The notes beneath the pieces are model-generated. The model searched no databases. It was not told the origin of the DNA and saw nothing but the letters and a program-made list of their open reading frames with translations. DNA of 64,000 bases from Oscillospiraceae bacterium (lineage in GTDB: Bacteria > Bacillota > Clostridia > Oscillospirales > Oscillospiraceae), in contig JAFRQP010000062.1 in the NCBI GenBank assembly GCA_017428565.1, positions 1 through 64,000 of the forward strand, in the 5' to 3' direction. Position 1 is the first letter of the stretch, and each line of letters begins with the position of its first letter. Below are positions 1 through 8,767 of the stretch, piece by piece. The position numbers and the translations under genes are program-made.

Positions 1-140
1 AGGCATAAAAACAGGCCGCTTTAGCGGCGGCCTGTAGAGGTAATGCGGGAACCAAACTTCGATGCCCCTTGAGGGGTTCTGCCTGTATCGTGCCCTTCTA
101 GGGCTCATGCAAACCACCACTTCAGTGGTGGTTTTGATTT
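1..140. repeat. Cluster of four short hairpins at the left edge
   Basis: Four inverted repeats follow one another: 11-35 (9-bp stem), 65-76 (CCCC/GGGG), 92-104 (GCCCT/AGGGC) and 111-134 (AAACCACCAC, loop TTCA, GTGGTGGTTT). The last is followed by a T-rich run on the plus strand, so it could terminate plus-strand transcription entering from outside the window. It may also end the minus-strand operon that stops at 152, although the T-run on that strand is poor. No coding signal is seen. Confidence 0.55.
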
Positions 141-151
141 TGTCAGCGGGC

Positions 152-1387
152 TCAGGCCCAGGTGCCGTCCCGGAAAACGGGGACGACGCTGCCGTCGGCC
201 CTGACGCCGTCGATGGCCAGATCTTCGCTGCCCACCATAAAGTCCACGTGGATGATGGAGTCGTTGACGCCGCGCTCCTTCGCCTGGGCGACGGTGAGAT
301 CGTCGCCCCCGGGCAGGACCTCCTTGAAGCCGGAACCCAGGGCCATATGGCAGCAGGCGTTTTCGTCGAACAGCGTCTCGTAGAACAGGAAGCCGCAGCG
401 GTTCACCGGGCTCTCCTTGGGCACCAGGGCCACCTCGCCCAGCATGCAGGAGCACTCGTCCATGGCGATCATCTGCTCCAGCAGGGTCTGGCCCTTCTCC
501 GCCTTGCAGGAGACGGCGCGGCCCTTTTCAAAGGTGATGGAGAAATTCTCGATGAGCTGGCTGTTCCAGCTGAGGGGCTTGGTGGAGACCAGGGTCCCCT
601 CGCAGCTCCCGGCCAGCGGGGAGGTGAAGATCTCCTCCGTGGGCATATTGGGGATGTAGAAGGCGCCGTTGACGGAATTCACCGCGCCTGCGCCCTCCCA
701 GCGGGCCTCCGGGATCAGCTCCACGGTGAAATCGGTGCCGTTGGCGCTGCGGTAGCGCAGGAAACGGAAGGCCTGTGCGTTGAGCCAGGCGGCCTTGGCG
801 CCGATGAATTCGGTGTGGGCCTGCCAGGCGGCCACCGGGTCATGCTCCCCGTCGATGCGCACGGTGCGCAGCACCGCGTCCCAGAGCCTGGCCACCGCGT
901 CCTCCGCCGAAAGGGCGGGGAAGCACTTCTTCGCCCACTTTTCCGAGGGGTAGGCCGCGATGACCCACTGGTGCTTGCCGTCGATGGCGCTGCGATAGGG
1001 CCGCAGGACCTTGGCCCGGCTGCGCCCCACATTGGACAGCTTCTCCGGCGGGATGCCCGCCAGAGCGTCCGGGTCCTCGGAGGCGATAAAGATCCGGCAG
1101 GGCAGGTCCGCGGTCATCTGCCTGGCCTTGGCCTCCTCCCACTCCAGAACGGTGCCCAGCACCTCTTCCTCCGCGTACTGAAAATGCAGCCGGGTGAGAG
1201 CGTCGCAGCTCCAGTCCACGTTGACCTTTTTGGCCCCGGCCCGGTAGCACTCCTCCGCCAGCATTTCGGCAAAGGGGACCAGATCCACCGAGATGGTCAG
1301 CTGGACCACCTGCCCCGGGCGCACGTTTGCGCCGGAGCGCACGATGAGCCTTGCATAGCTCTGCAGCAGTTCCTGAGTCAGCTTCAT
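152..1387 (-). CDS. M29 family aminopeptidase (AmpS/PepS type)
   Basis: This 411-residue cytoplasmic metallo-exopeptidase should remove N-terminal residues from short peptides. The whole length matches the M29 family. The expected dinuclear metal ligands are visible: Glu252 (MPTEEIF), Glu318 (LGEVALVP), His347 (CCHMALG), and His380 and Asp382 (IIHVDF). The ATG at 1387 has an AGGAGG Shine-Dalgarno site 8 bases upstream. It is the last gene of an operon with the two aconitase X subunits, 13 bases after the small subunit. The pairing suggests a link between peptide breakdown and catabolism of an unusual amino acid such as hydroxyproline, but that is inference. The family call is firm; the specificity is not known. 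Confidence 0.9.
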   Translation of the reverse strand: MKLTQELLQSYARLIVRSGANVRPGQVVQLTISVDLVPFAEMLAEECYRAGAKKVNVDWSCDALTRLHFQYAEEEVLGTVLEWEEAKARQMTADLPCRIFIASEDPDALAGIPPEKLSNVGRSRAKVLRPYRSAIDGKHQWVIAAYPSEKWAKKCFPALSAEDAVARLWDAVLRTVRIDGEHDPVAAWQAHTEFIGAKAAWLNAQAFRFLRYRSANGTDFTVELIPEARWEGAGAVNSVNGAFYIPNMPTEEIFTSPLAGSCEGTLVSTKPLSWNSQLIENFSITFEKGRAVSCKAEKGQTLLEQMIAMDECSCMLGEVALVPKESPVNRCGFLFYETLFDENACCHMALGSGFKEVLPGGDDLTVAQAKERGVNDSIIHVDFMVGSEDLAIDGVRADGSVVPVFRDGTWA

Positions 1388-1400
1388 GCGTCGCGCCTCC

Positions 1401-1841
1401 TTATTCCACGGTGACGAGACCGTTCTCGCCCACGCTGATTTCCATCCCGTCCTTCACGAAGGCCAGGAATTCCTCGCCCAGATTGTCCACCACGGGCATC
1501 TTCGCGTCCGTCCACACGTCCGCCAGAATGGCGCCGGAGGCGGCCAGAGAGTCGATGGGCTTGGAGAAGAGCATGCAGGCCGGCTGCTTGTTGTAGGAGC
1601 AGACGGTGAAGAGCACCATGCCGCCGGTGGTGGAGCCGATGGTCTGGGGCAGGCACAGGGCCTTGCCGATCATGGACTTCTTATAGAGGTCGGGGTTGTT
1701 CTGGTCGCCGCACTTCACGGCCTTGTCCCCGAACATCAGGGCCATCTGGTAGCTGGCCAGGGTGTTGAAGCCGCCGTGGCTCACCAGAGCCTCGGCCCTG
1801 CACTCGCCGGGCACCACGACCCGTCCTTGAAACTGTCTCAT
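1401..1841 (-). CDS. Aconitase X small (swivel) subunit, DUF126
   Basis: This 146-residue protein matches the swivelling domain of aconitase X, which in bacteria is often a separate small subunit closing over the active site of the large subunit. Typical family segments are visible: GRVVVPGECRAEALVSHGGF near the N-terminus and a GSTTGGMVL stretch in the middle. Its ATG overlaps the stop of the large-subunit gene by 4 bases, indicating translational coupling and a 1:1 complex. Characterised bacterial aconitase X enzymes dehydrate cis-3-hydroxy-L-proline, whereas archaeal ones act on mevalonate 5-phosphate. The former is more likely here, but the substrate cannot be read from the sequence. Confidence 0.88.
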   Translation of the reverse strand: MRQFQGRVVVPGECRAEALVSHGGFNTLASYQMALMFGDKAVKCGDQNNPDLYKKSMIGKALCLPQTIGSTTGGMVLFTVCSYNKQPACMLFSKPIDSLAASGAILADVWTDAKMPVVDNLGEEFLAFVKDGMEISVGENGLVTVE

Positions 1842-3112
1842 TTGGCACCTCCCGTGATGATGTTCAGGATCTCCGCCTCGGTGTAATAGCGCGCGCTGGT
1901 GTAGGTGCGCAGCTTGTTGGAGGAGGTGATGACGGCTTTCTTCTTGCAGAGGGGATTGTTCATGTACATCAGCGGGCAGATATAGCTGAGCACTACGCCG
2001 CTCTGCTTGAGATAATAGGCGTCCATGGTCTGCTCAAATTCCTTGATGACGGGAACCGGCGCGGTGAACACCGTGGGCACGGCCACCTTCTTGCGTCCGT
2101 TCTTCTCCAGCCCCTCCCGCACGGCGGCGGCCCAGTCCTTCAGCTGCTGCAGGGACATGTGGGGGCAGCCCACGAAGCAGAGCTCGGGCTTGGCGTCGGG
2201 CTTTTTCCAGATGACGGGGTAGCTGTCCTTGACCCGCTGCAGCTCGGCGTCGTCGATGACGTAGACCTGGGCGCCCTCGGCGATCAGGCTCTCGCCCTGC
2301 TCCTTCGCCTCCGGGGTCAGATGCTCGATGTGGTAGAGCCCCACCGCGCCGTTGGAGGCGGTGGCGGCGCCGAAGTCCTTGAGATAGGCCTTGGCCTCGT
2401 CGTTGAGCTCCTGGCCCAGCCACTTGCTGAGACCCTTGACGTAGGGCACCTCCTCCATTACCTTCATGCCGATGGCGGAGCCCAGCAGCTGGGCCTCGGG
2501 CTTCTTCTCGCACTTGACTTCGATAATCCAGGTTGCCTTGCGCCCCTCGTCGGTGAGCAGCCCGAACTCCGGCACAAAGCCCGCGATGCTGCCCATCAGC
2601 TCCAGCATGCCGGAGTTGCGGTTGCAGCGGGCGCCCAGAACGGAATTCGCGTAGACCACGGCGGAAGATTCCGCCCAGGAGAGCACATCGCCCTTCCGGG
2701 GGACGTTGCCCACCTGATCCAGGTAGCAGGCGCAGGTATAGTCCTCGTCGCTGGTGATGCCCAGCTTCCGCACCTGCTCCTCATAGCGCTTCTGCTGGGT
2801 GTACATGATCTTCTTGAACACCAGGTCGTCCAGCAGGGAGGAGGGGACCTTGGGGTCCAGGGGCTTGGGGTCGGCGGTGAACTTCTGCCCCTCGGGAAGA
2901 CCCGCCTCGATCAGCTTGTCGTAGAGATCGTAGACCGGCTTCATGACCTCCAGACCGAAGGAGATCACCGTGTGGCCGTACTTGCTGGTGACAGGCACCA
3001 TGCGCTTGGCTCCGAAGGCTTCGCCGTACATGACCAGGGTCTTGACGATCTTGGCCATAATCTCGCCTTCCTTGCCGTCCAGCAGGGCCTGCTGCTCGGG
3101 TGTGAGAATCAT
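1838..3112 (-). CDS. Aconitase X catalytic subunit, DUF521
   Basis: This 424-residue protein is the large subunit of aconitase X, an iron-sulfur hydro-lyase. Cysteine-containing segments that could hold the cluster include YTCACYLDQ, GARCNRNSG, CFVGCPH and SYICPLMYMNNPLC. The length fits a two-subunit form. It is the first gene of the operon. The ATG at 3112 has an AAGGAAG site 9 bases upstream and a good minus-strand promoter at 3147-3175. The predicted reaction is dehydration of a hydroxylated acid or hydroxyproline; cis-3-hydroxy-L-proline dehydratase is the best-known bacterial activity. Family assignment is strong, substrate is inference. Confidence 0.88.
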   Translation of the reverse strand: MILTPEQQALLDGKEGEIMAKIVKTLVMYGEAFGAKRMVPVTSKYGHTVISFGLEVMKPVYDLYDKLIEAGLPEGQKFTADPKPLDPKVPSSLLDDLVFKKIMYTQQKRYEEQVRKLGITSDEDYTCACYLDQVGNVPRKGDVLSWAESSAVVYANSVLGARCNRNSGMLELMGSIAGFVPEFGLLTDEGRKATWIIEVKCEKKPEAQLLGSAIGMKVMEEVPYVKGLSKWLGQELNDEAKAYLKDFGAATASNGAVGLYHIEHLTPEAKEQGESLIAEGAQVYVIDDAELQRVKDSYPVIWKKPDAKPELCFVGCPHMSLQQLKDWAAAVREGLEKNGRKKVAVPTVFTAPVPVIKEFEQTMDAYYLKQSGVVLSYICPLMYMNNPLCKKKAVITSSNKLRTYTSARYYTEAEILNIITGGAK

Positions 3113-3146
3113 ATGGATCGCTTCCTTTCCGTGCTTGATTGCCTAT

Positions 3147-3175
3147 ATTTTAACACGCGAAAGCGTACAAGTCAA
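3147..3175 (-). promoter_or_regulatory. Sigma-A promoter of the aconitase X operon
   Basis: On the minus strand TTGACT (3170-3175) and TAAAAT (3147-3152) are separated by exactly 17 bases, 35 bases upstream of the large-subunit start. It is divergent from the htpG promoter about 60 bases away. Confidence 0.75.
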
Positions 3176-3232
3176 TGCGCCGGCCCCCGGCGCGGGGGAA
3201 ATCTGAATCTTTCTTAAGTACCCTTCCCGGTG

Positions 3233-3260
3233 TTGAAATTTGGAAGATTTGTGGTATACT
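3233..3260 (+). promoter_or_regulatory. Sigma-A promoter of htpG
   Basis: TTGAAA (3233-3238) and TATACT (3255-3260) are separated by 16 bases and lie 73 bases upstream of the htpG ATG. No CIRCE-type or HrcA operator was recognised in the leader. Confidence 0.7.
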
Positions 3261-3333
3261 GTATCTTTGTAAAACTACCGTCATGCCCTTTATAGGGGGC
3301 GGCGGAACGATATGTGGAGGCAGTCAACAAACC

Positions 3334-5244
3334 ATGAGCAAGAAGCAGTTCAAGGCCGAAAGCAAGCGTCTGCTCGACCTGATGATCAATTCCATTTACA
3401 CCAATAAGGAGATCTTCCTGCGTGAGATCATCTCCAACGCGTCCGACGCCATCGACAAGCTGTGCTACCTGTCCCTGACGGACGACAGCGTGGGACTGAA
3501 CCGGGACGATTTCCGCATCGACATCCTTGTGAATAAAGACGAGCGCAGCATCACCGTGCGCGACAACGGCATCGGCATGACCCTGGAGGAGGCCGAGAGC
3601 AACCTGGGCGTCATCGCCAAGTCCGGCTCCTTCCAGTTCAAGGGCGAGATGGACGGCGAAAAGGCCGAGGATCTCAGCATCATCGGCCAGTTCGGCGTGG
3701 GCTTTTACTCCGCCTTCATGGTGGCCGATCAGGTCACCGTCCGCTCCCGCAAGTTCGGCGAGGAGCAGGGCGTGGAGTGGAAGAGCACCGGCGCCGACGG
3801 CTACACCGTGACCCCCATCGAAAAGGAGACCGTGGGCACCGATGTGATCATGCACATCAAGCCCGATACGGACGAGGAGATCTACGGCTCCTATCTGGAG
3901 GTCTGGAAGCTGAAGGCCCTGATCCGCAAGTACTCCGACTATGTGCGCTGGCCCATCAAGATGGACGTGCAGCACCAGGAGCGCTTCGAGACCGGCGAGA
4001 AGAACGACGACGGCAGCCCCAAATACGAGTACCGGATGGTCACCGAAAACGAGACCGTCAACAGCATGATCCCCATCTGGCAGCGCAGCAAGAGCGAGGT
4101 CACCGACGACGACTGCATCCAGTGGTACAAGGAGAAGAACCGGGACCGCAAGGATCCCTGCGCTCTGGTGCGCGTGAACGCCGAGGGCGCCGTGAGCTAC
4201 AAGGCCATGCTTTTCGTTCCCGGCGAGGAGAATGAAAACGCCTTTTCCGGCGACAATAAGGGTGGCGTGACCCTCTACTCCAACGGCGTCATGATCATGG
4301 AGAAGTGCGACAAGCTGCTGCACGACTACTTTGATTTCGTCAAGGGCGTGGTGGACTCCCCGGATCTCTCGCTGAACATCTCCCGCGAGATCCTGCAGCA
4401 TGACCGCCAGCTGCGCATCATCGGCCAGAATCTGGAGAAGCGCATCAAAGGGGAACTGGAAAAGCTGCTGAAGGAGGACAAGCCCAAGTACCAGGAGTTC
4501 TACAAGAACTTCGGCAACGACCTGAAGGTGGGCGTCTGCGACGAGTACGGCCGCTACAAGGACTTCCTGCGGGATCTGCTGATCTTCTACACCTCGGAGG
4601 ATCGTACCCTTACCCTGAAGGAATACGTGGAGGCCATGCCCGAGAGCCAGAAGGTCATCTACTACGCCACCGCCGCCAGCGTCAAGCAGGCCATGGCCCT
4701 GCCCCAGTGCGAGCAGGTGCGCAAGCGGGGCTTCGAGATGCTCTATCTCACCAGCCCGCTGGACGAGATGGTGCTGGAGAACCTGCACGATCAGGACGGC
4801 AAGAGCTTCTGCAACGTGGTCACCGACGATCTGGGCTTCGAGACCGAGGAGGAGAAGAAGGCCGCCCAGGAGCGGGACATCGAGAACAAGGAGCTGCTGG
4901 ACTTCGTGAAGGAGTCCGTGGGCGAGAGCGTCAGCAAGGTGCGGCTCAGCCGCAAGCTCACGACCCAGGCCTGCTGCCTGACCAGCGAGGGGCCCCTGAC
5001 CCTGGAGATGGAGCGCTACTTCCGCCACGGCCCCAGCGAGGAGATGCGCAAGCTCCGCGCCACCCGCGTGCTGGAGCTGAACCCGGAGCACAAGGCCTTC
5101 GCCGCCTTGAAGGACGCCTGGGAAAACGACAAAGAGAAGGCCAAAAAGCTCTCGCAGATCCTGTCCGTCCTGGCGGAGATGACCGCCGGCATGGACGTGG
5201 AGGATCCCGCGTCCTTCGCCGAGCAGGTGGCGGAGCTGTTTTGA
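3334..5244 (+). CDS. htpG: Molecular chaperone HtpG (Hsp90)
   Basis: Bacterial Hsp90 of 636 residues, a cytosolic ATP-dependent dimeric chaperone. The N-terminal GHKL ATPase domain carries the classic segments: LREIISNASDAIDKL, DNGIGM and GQFGVGFYSAFMV. Middle and C-terminal dimerisation domains follow at full family length. The start is placed at ATG 3334 (MSKKQFKAE) because family homology begins there and GGAGG lies at 3316-3320. The frame stays open upstream to 3175, but that stretch overlaps the promoter. The following intergenic region holds a heptad-bracketed triple-hairpin element before hemW. Confidence 0.97.
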   Translation: MSKKQFKAESKRLLDLMINSIYTNKEIFLREIISNASDAIDKLCYLSLTDDSVGLNRDDFRIDILVNKDERSITVRDNGIGMTLEEAESNLGVIAKSGSFQFKGEMDGEKAEDLSIIGQFGVGFYSAFMVADQVTVRSRKFGEEQGVEWKSTGADGYTVTPIEKETVGTDVIMHIKPDTDEEIYGSYLEVWKLKALIRKYSDYVRWPIKMDVQHQERFETGEKNDDGSPKYEYRMVTENETVNSMIPIWQRSKSEVTDDDCIQWYKEKNRDRKDPCALVRVNAEGAVSYKAMLFVPGEENENAFSGDNKGGVTLYSNGVMIMEKCDKLLHDYFDFVKGVVDSPDLSLNISREILQHDRQLRIIGQNLEKRIKGELEKLLKEDKPKYQEFYKNFGNDLKVGVCDEYGRYKDFLRDLLIFYTSEDRTLTLKEYVEAMPESQKVIYYATAASVKQAMALPQCEQVRKRGFEMLYLTSPLDEMVLENLHDQDGKSFCNVVTDDLGFETEEEKKAAQERDIENKELLDFVKESVGESVSKVRLSRKLTTQACCLTSEGPLTLEMERYFRHGPSEEMRKLRATRVLELNPEHKAFAALKDAWENDKEKAKKLSQILSVLAEMTAGMDVEDPASFAEQVAELF

Positions 5245-5248
5245 AAAA

Positions 5249-5363
5249 GTGAACAGATAAAAGTGAAAAGTGAAAAGTGATGGTGTCGCGCGAAGCGCGA
5301 CGGATTTAAATCCGTGCCGCGCAGCGGCACACCGCAACAGTTCACTCTTCACTCTTCACTTCC
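5249..5363. repeat. Inverted heptad array (GTGAAAA type) enclosing three hairpins
   Basis: The left arm (5249-5281) reads as 7-nt steps GTGAACA, GATAAAA, GTGAAAA, GTGAAAA. The right arm (5340-5362) is the inverted series GTGAAGA, GTGAAGA, GTGAAC. Between them are three abutting palindromes: 5285-5301 (GTCGCGC, GAA, GCGCGAC), 5302-5313 (GGATTTAAATCC) and 5314-5330 (GTGCCGC, GCA, GCGGCAC), closed by GGT/ACC (5282-5284 with 5331-5333). The element sits between htpG and hemW, just before the hemW ribosome binding site. Confidence 0.85.
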
Positions 5364-5376
5364 TAAGGAGAAGCCT

Positions 5377-6690
5377 ATGACAAAGCCAAGGCTTGGAATC
5401 TATATCCATATCCCCTTCTGCGCCAGCAAGTGCAGCTACTGCGACTTCTACTCCCTGGCCGGCTGCGAGGAGCAGATGCCCGACTACCACCGGGCGCTGA
5501 TCGCCCATCTGGAGGAGTCCGCCCGGGGCATCCGCAACTACGAGGTGGACAGCGTCTACTTCGGCGGCGGGACCCCCAGCTACTACGGGGCGGAGCATCT
5601 GCTGGAGATCTTCGACGTGCTCAAGCGCAACGGCAACGTGCGTCTGGACGCGGAGGTCACCGTGGAATGCAACCCGGACAGCATGAGCTACAAGGATCTG
5701 AAGCTGCTGCGGCAGAACGGCGTGACCCGCATCTCCATCGGCGTGCAGGCCACCAACAACGACCTGCTGAAGCTCATCGGCCGGCGGCACAACTTCCAGC
5801 AGGCGGAGCTGGCCTTTTCCGCCGCCCGCAAGGCCGGCTTTGACAATATCAGCATGGACCTGATCTACGGCCTGCCCAGCCAGACCAAGGGCGACTGGGC
5901 GGAGTCTCTGGCCAAAATCGTGGAGATGCACCCGGAGCACATCAGCTGCTACGGCCTGAAGCTGGAGGAGGGCACCCCCATGTACCGGGAGTACAAGGAC
6001 TCCCCGGTGCTGCCCACGGAGGACGAGCAGGCGGACATGTACTCCTACGCCGCGGAAATGCTGGAGCGTTACGGCTATCGGCAGTATGAGATCTCCAATT
6101 TCTGCGCGCCGGGCTTCGAGTCGGCGCACAATCTGAAATACTGGAACCTGGACGACTACATGGGCTTCGGCCCCGGCGCCCACTCCTGCGTGGGCAATCT
6201 GCGCTACAGCTTCGTGAAGGATCTGAAGCGCTACATCTCCGGTGTGGAGCGGAAGGTCAGCATCATCGACGAGTATCAGCTGGTAGACCCCTTTGAGCGC
6301 TCGGTGGAATATCTGATGCTGGCCATGCGCACCAATCGGGGCGTATCGGAGCAGGATTACCGGGTACGCACCCAGTCGGACTGGAAGCCCATCCATCGGG
6401 TGCTGCAGGCCTTTGCCGCAAAGGGCTGGGCCGAGCAGACCGACGGCCGCTGGCACTTCACCGTGCCGGGCTTTCTGATCTCCAACACCCTCATCGGCAT
6501 TCTGCTGGAGGCCCATGCCAGCGGCAGGGCCGAGGGCATCCCCTGGATGGAAGAGGCGGAGAAAGAGGAAAAGAAGATCGTCCTCCCCAAGGGCGAAGAA
6601 GAGCTCTTTGCGGAGCTCTACGAGGCAAAGCACAGAGAACGCAGCGTTGAGCCGGACCCGGAGCCGGAAGATGAACTGCCGACAGAATGA
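5377..6690 (+). CDS. hemW: Radical SAM heme chaperone HemW-like protein
   Basis: A 437-residue radical SAM protein of the HemW family, often mis-annotated as oxygen-independent coproporphyrinogen oxidase. The cluster motif CASKCSYCDF (CxxxCxxC) lies near residues 17-24, followed by YFGGGTPS and the HemW C-terminal domain. HemW binds heme and delivers it to target proteins; it is not a decarboxylase. ATG 5377 is chosen because AAGGAG lies at 5365-5370, whereas the open frame from 5314 runs through the repeat element. The acidic C-terminal tail (PEPEDELPTE) is poorly conserved in the family. The gene is 11 bases upstream of the VanW-domain gene, so the two are probably co-transcribed. Confidence 0.9.
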   Translation: MTKPRLGIYIHIPFCASKCSYCDFYSLAGCEEQMPDYHRALIAHLEESARGIRNYEVDSVYFGGGTPSYYGAEHLLEIFDVLKRNGNVRLDAEVTVECNPDSMSYKDLKLLRQNGVTRISIGVQATNNDLLKLIGRRHNFQQAELAFSAARKAGFDNISMDLIYGLPSQTKGDWAESLAKIVEMHPEHISCYGLKLEEGTPMYREYKDSPVLPTEDEQADMYSYAAEMLERYGYRQYEISNFCAPGFESAHNLKYWNLDDYMGFGPGAHSCVGNLRYSFVKDLKRYISGVERKVSIIDEYQLVDPFERSVEYLMLAMRTNRGVSEQDYRVRTQSDWKPIHRVLQAFAAKGWAEQTDGRWHFTVPGFLISNTLIGILLEAHASGRAEGIPWMEEAEKEEKKIVLPKGEEELFAELYEAKHRERSVEPDPEPEDELPTE

Positions 6691-6701
6691 GGGAATTTTA
6701 A

Positions 6702-8732
6702 GTGGGAAATCATTTTGCAGACAACGATAGAGTGAAAAGCGCGTCCCGCGGTCAGCGCCAGGGGAAGCCTGCGCCCAAGACCGAGTCCCGCGCCGCCGCC
6801 CGCGCCAGACAGGAGGCGGAGGAGCGGGAAAAGCGGGAGTGGATCGCCCGGCGCAAGCGGGAGGAGAAGGCCGCCGCCGAGGCCGAGGCCAAGGCCAAGG
6901 CCGAGTGGATCGCCCAGCGCAAGCGGGAAGAGCGGGAGGCCGCCGAGGAGCAGCGCCGGGAGGAGCAGCGCCGGGAGGAGGAAGCCCGCCGCCGGGAACA
7001 GGAGCGCAAGGAGGCGCTGCGCAAGCGCAGGGCCGAAAAGCGCGCCGCCCGGATGAAGCAGATCGTGAGAGGCGTGAAGGTCGCCCTGCTGGTGGTCCTC
7101 TCGCTGGCTCTGCTGCTGGGCGCCGGCGCCCTCGTCATCGGCTATAAGATCGCCAACAGCGACACCAACTTCCCCAATGTCCAGCTCAACGGCATCGACG
7201 TGGGCGGGCTGACCCGGGAAGAGACGGAGCAGAAGCTGCTGGAAGCCGGCTGGGAAGATCCGGAGAGCATGATCCTCCGGGTGGAGCTGCCCATGGACGT
7301 GAGCTTTGAGCTGGACCGCAGAGAGGCGGGCCTGGTGATGAGCACGGAGGACGCCGTGAACGCGGCCTACAACTACGGCCACGAGGGCACCATGCTGGAC
7401 AGCGTGAAGACCTACTTCCATGCCCGCGCCAACAGCGTGAACGTGGCCGCCGAGGATCTGGCGCTGGATCCGGACTATGTCCGGAACGCCGCCAGGGCCG
7501 GGGTGGAGGAATTCCGGAAAAAGACCGCCGGCGACAGCTACTTCATCGACACCGACGCGAAGGTGCTCCACTTTGTGAAGGGCGCAGGCGAGCTGGATCT
7601 GGATGAGGACGCACTCTGCGCCGCGGTGGAAGAGGCCTTCCTCAACGGCGAGACCAGCCTGGTCTATGACAAGATCGAGGGCGAGCCGGTGATGCCGGAC
7701 TTCCAGGCCCTGTACGACGAGCTGAACGTGGAGCCGGTGAACGCCCGCTACGCGGACAAGGAGTTCAACATCATTCCCGAGACCGTGGGCTGCACCTTCG
7801 ACCTGGAGACGGCCCGGAAGCTCTGGGAGGAAGCCGAGCCCATGGAGGAGATCCTGATCCCGCTGGAGATCCTGGAACCGGAGATCACCGAGGAGAAGCT
7901 GCGGGGCGAGCTGTTCAAGGATTGCCTGGGCAAGCAGACCACCTCCTTCGGCGGCAGCACCCGGGCCCGTGTGAACAACATCAACCTGGCTGCGGACAAG
8001 ATCAACGGCACCATCCTTCTGCCGGGCGAGACCTTCTCCTATAACGAGGTCGTGGGTCAGCGCACCTACGCCAACGGCTTCCAGGAGGCCGGCGCCTACG
8101 CCAACGGCGAGGTGGTCCAGGAGGTGGGCGGCGGCATCTGCCAGGTGTCCTCCACCCTGTACTGCGCCACGCTCTATTCCCGCATGACCATCGTGGACCG
8201 GACCAGCCACTATTTCCGCGTGACCTACCTGCCCGCCGGACAGGACGCCACCGTGAGCTGGACCCAGCCCGACTTCAAGTTCCGCAACGACCGGGACTAC
8301 CCGGTGAAGATCGTGGCCTACTGCGACAACGACGCCATGGAGCTGACCATCGAGATCTGGGGCACCGACACCGACGGCATCTGGGTCAGCCTCTCTTCGG
8401 AGACCTACTCGGTCTACGACAAGGAATTCCCCAGCGTGCACATCGGCTGGAACGTATATCTCTGGATCACCTATTACGACGCGGAAGGGCACTTTCTGGA
8501 GACCGTGGAGGGCTCCAGCAGCACCTACTTCCGGCATGATTACGAGATCGAATGGCCGCCCGAAAAATTCAAGGATGACGACGACGAGGGCGGCGGCGGA
8601 GGTACCGGCGCGGTAATCATCGACGACGGCGGCGAAGGCGGCGGCAATGAAGGCGGCGGCAACGAAGGCGGCGGCAATGAGGGCGGCGGCGAAGGCGGCG
8701 GCACCGGCGAAGTGATCATCGAAGAACCCTGA
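6702..8732 (+). CDS. VanW-domain membrane protein with PG-binding region
   Basis: A 676-residue cell-envelope protein with a GTG start (gagggaat site upstream). Residues 1-122 are very rich in Arg, Glu and Ala and probably form a cytoplasmic coiled coil. One transmembrane helix lies at about 124-148. The extracellular part contains a peptidoglycan-binding-4-like region (about 155-400) and a VanW domain (about 412-530, with ETFSYNEVVG and GGGICQVSST). The tail after about 625 is a low-complexity run of GGGNE repeats. VanW proteins are linked to the envelope and glycopeptide response, but their biochemical role is unclear. The charged head and glycine-rich tail are extensions beyond the usual core. 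Confidence 0.88.
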   Translation: MGNHFADNDRVKSASRGQRQGKPAPKTESRAAARARQEAEEREKREWIARRKREEKAAAEAEAKAKAEWIAQRKREEREAAEEQRREEQRREEEARRREQERKEALRKRRAEKRAARMKQIVRGVKVALLVVLSLALLLGAGALVIGYKIANSDTNFPNVQLNGIDVGGLTREETEQKLLEAGWEDPESMILRVELPMDVSFELDRREAGLVMSTEDAVNAAYNYGHEGTMLDSVKTYFHARANSVNVAAEDLALDPDYVRNAARAGVEEFRKKTAGDSYFIDTDAKVLHFVKGAGELDLDEDALCAAVEEAFLNGETSLVYDKIEGEPVMPDFQALYDELNVEPVNARYADKEFNIIPETVGCTFDLETARKLWEEAEPMEEILIPLEILEPEITEEKLRGELFKDCLGKQTTSFGGSTRARVNNINLAADKINGTILLPGETFSYNEVVGQRTYANGFQEAGAYANGEVVQEVGGGICQVSSTLYCATLYSRMTIVDRTSHYFRVTYLPAGQDATVSWTQPDFKFRNDRDYPVKIVAYCDNDAMELTIEIWGTDTDGIWVSLSSETYSVYDKEFPSVHIGWNVYLWITYYDAEGHFLETVEGSSSTYFRHDYEIEWPPEKFKDDDDEGGGGGTGAVIIDDGGEGGGNEGGGNEGGGNEGGGEGGGTGEVIIEEP

Positions 8733-8767
8733 GCGCGCAGACCCAATCCAAAACAGGAGAAAAGAGA

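Noticed and set aside
3214..5352. 712-codon open frame opposite htpG
   Set aside because: It is the antisense of a well-conserved Hsp90 gene. High-GC coding DNA often keeps the opposite strand open, and the protein is a low-complexity run of Leu, His, Val and Gly with no family.
8580..8720. GGC-rich repeats as a separate repeat element
   Set aside because: They encode the in-frame glycine-rich tail of the VanW-domain protein, so they are coding repeats.
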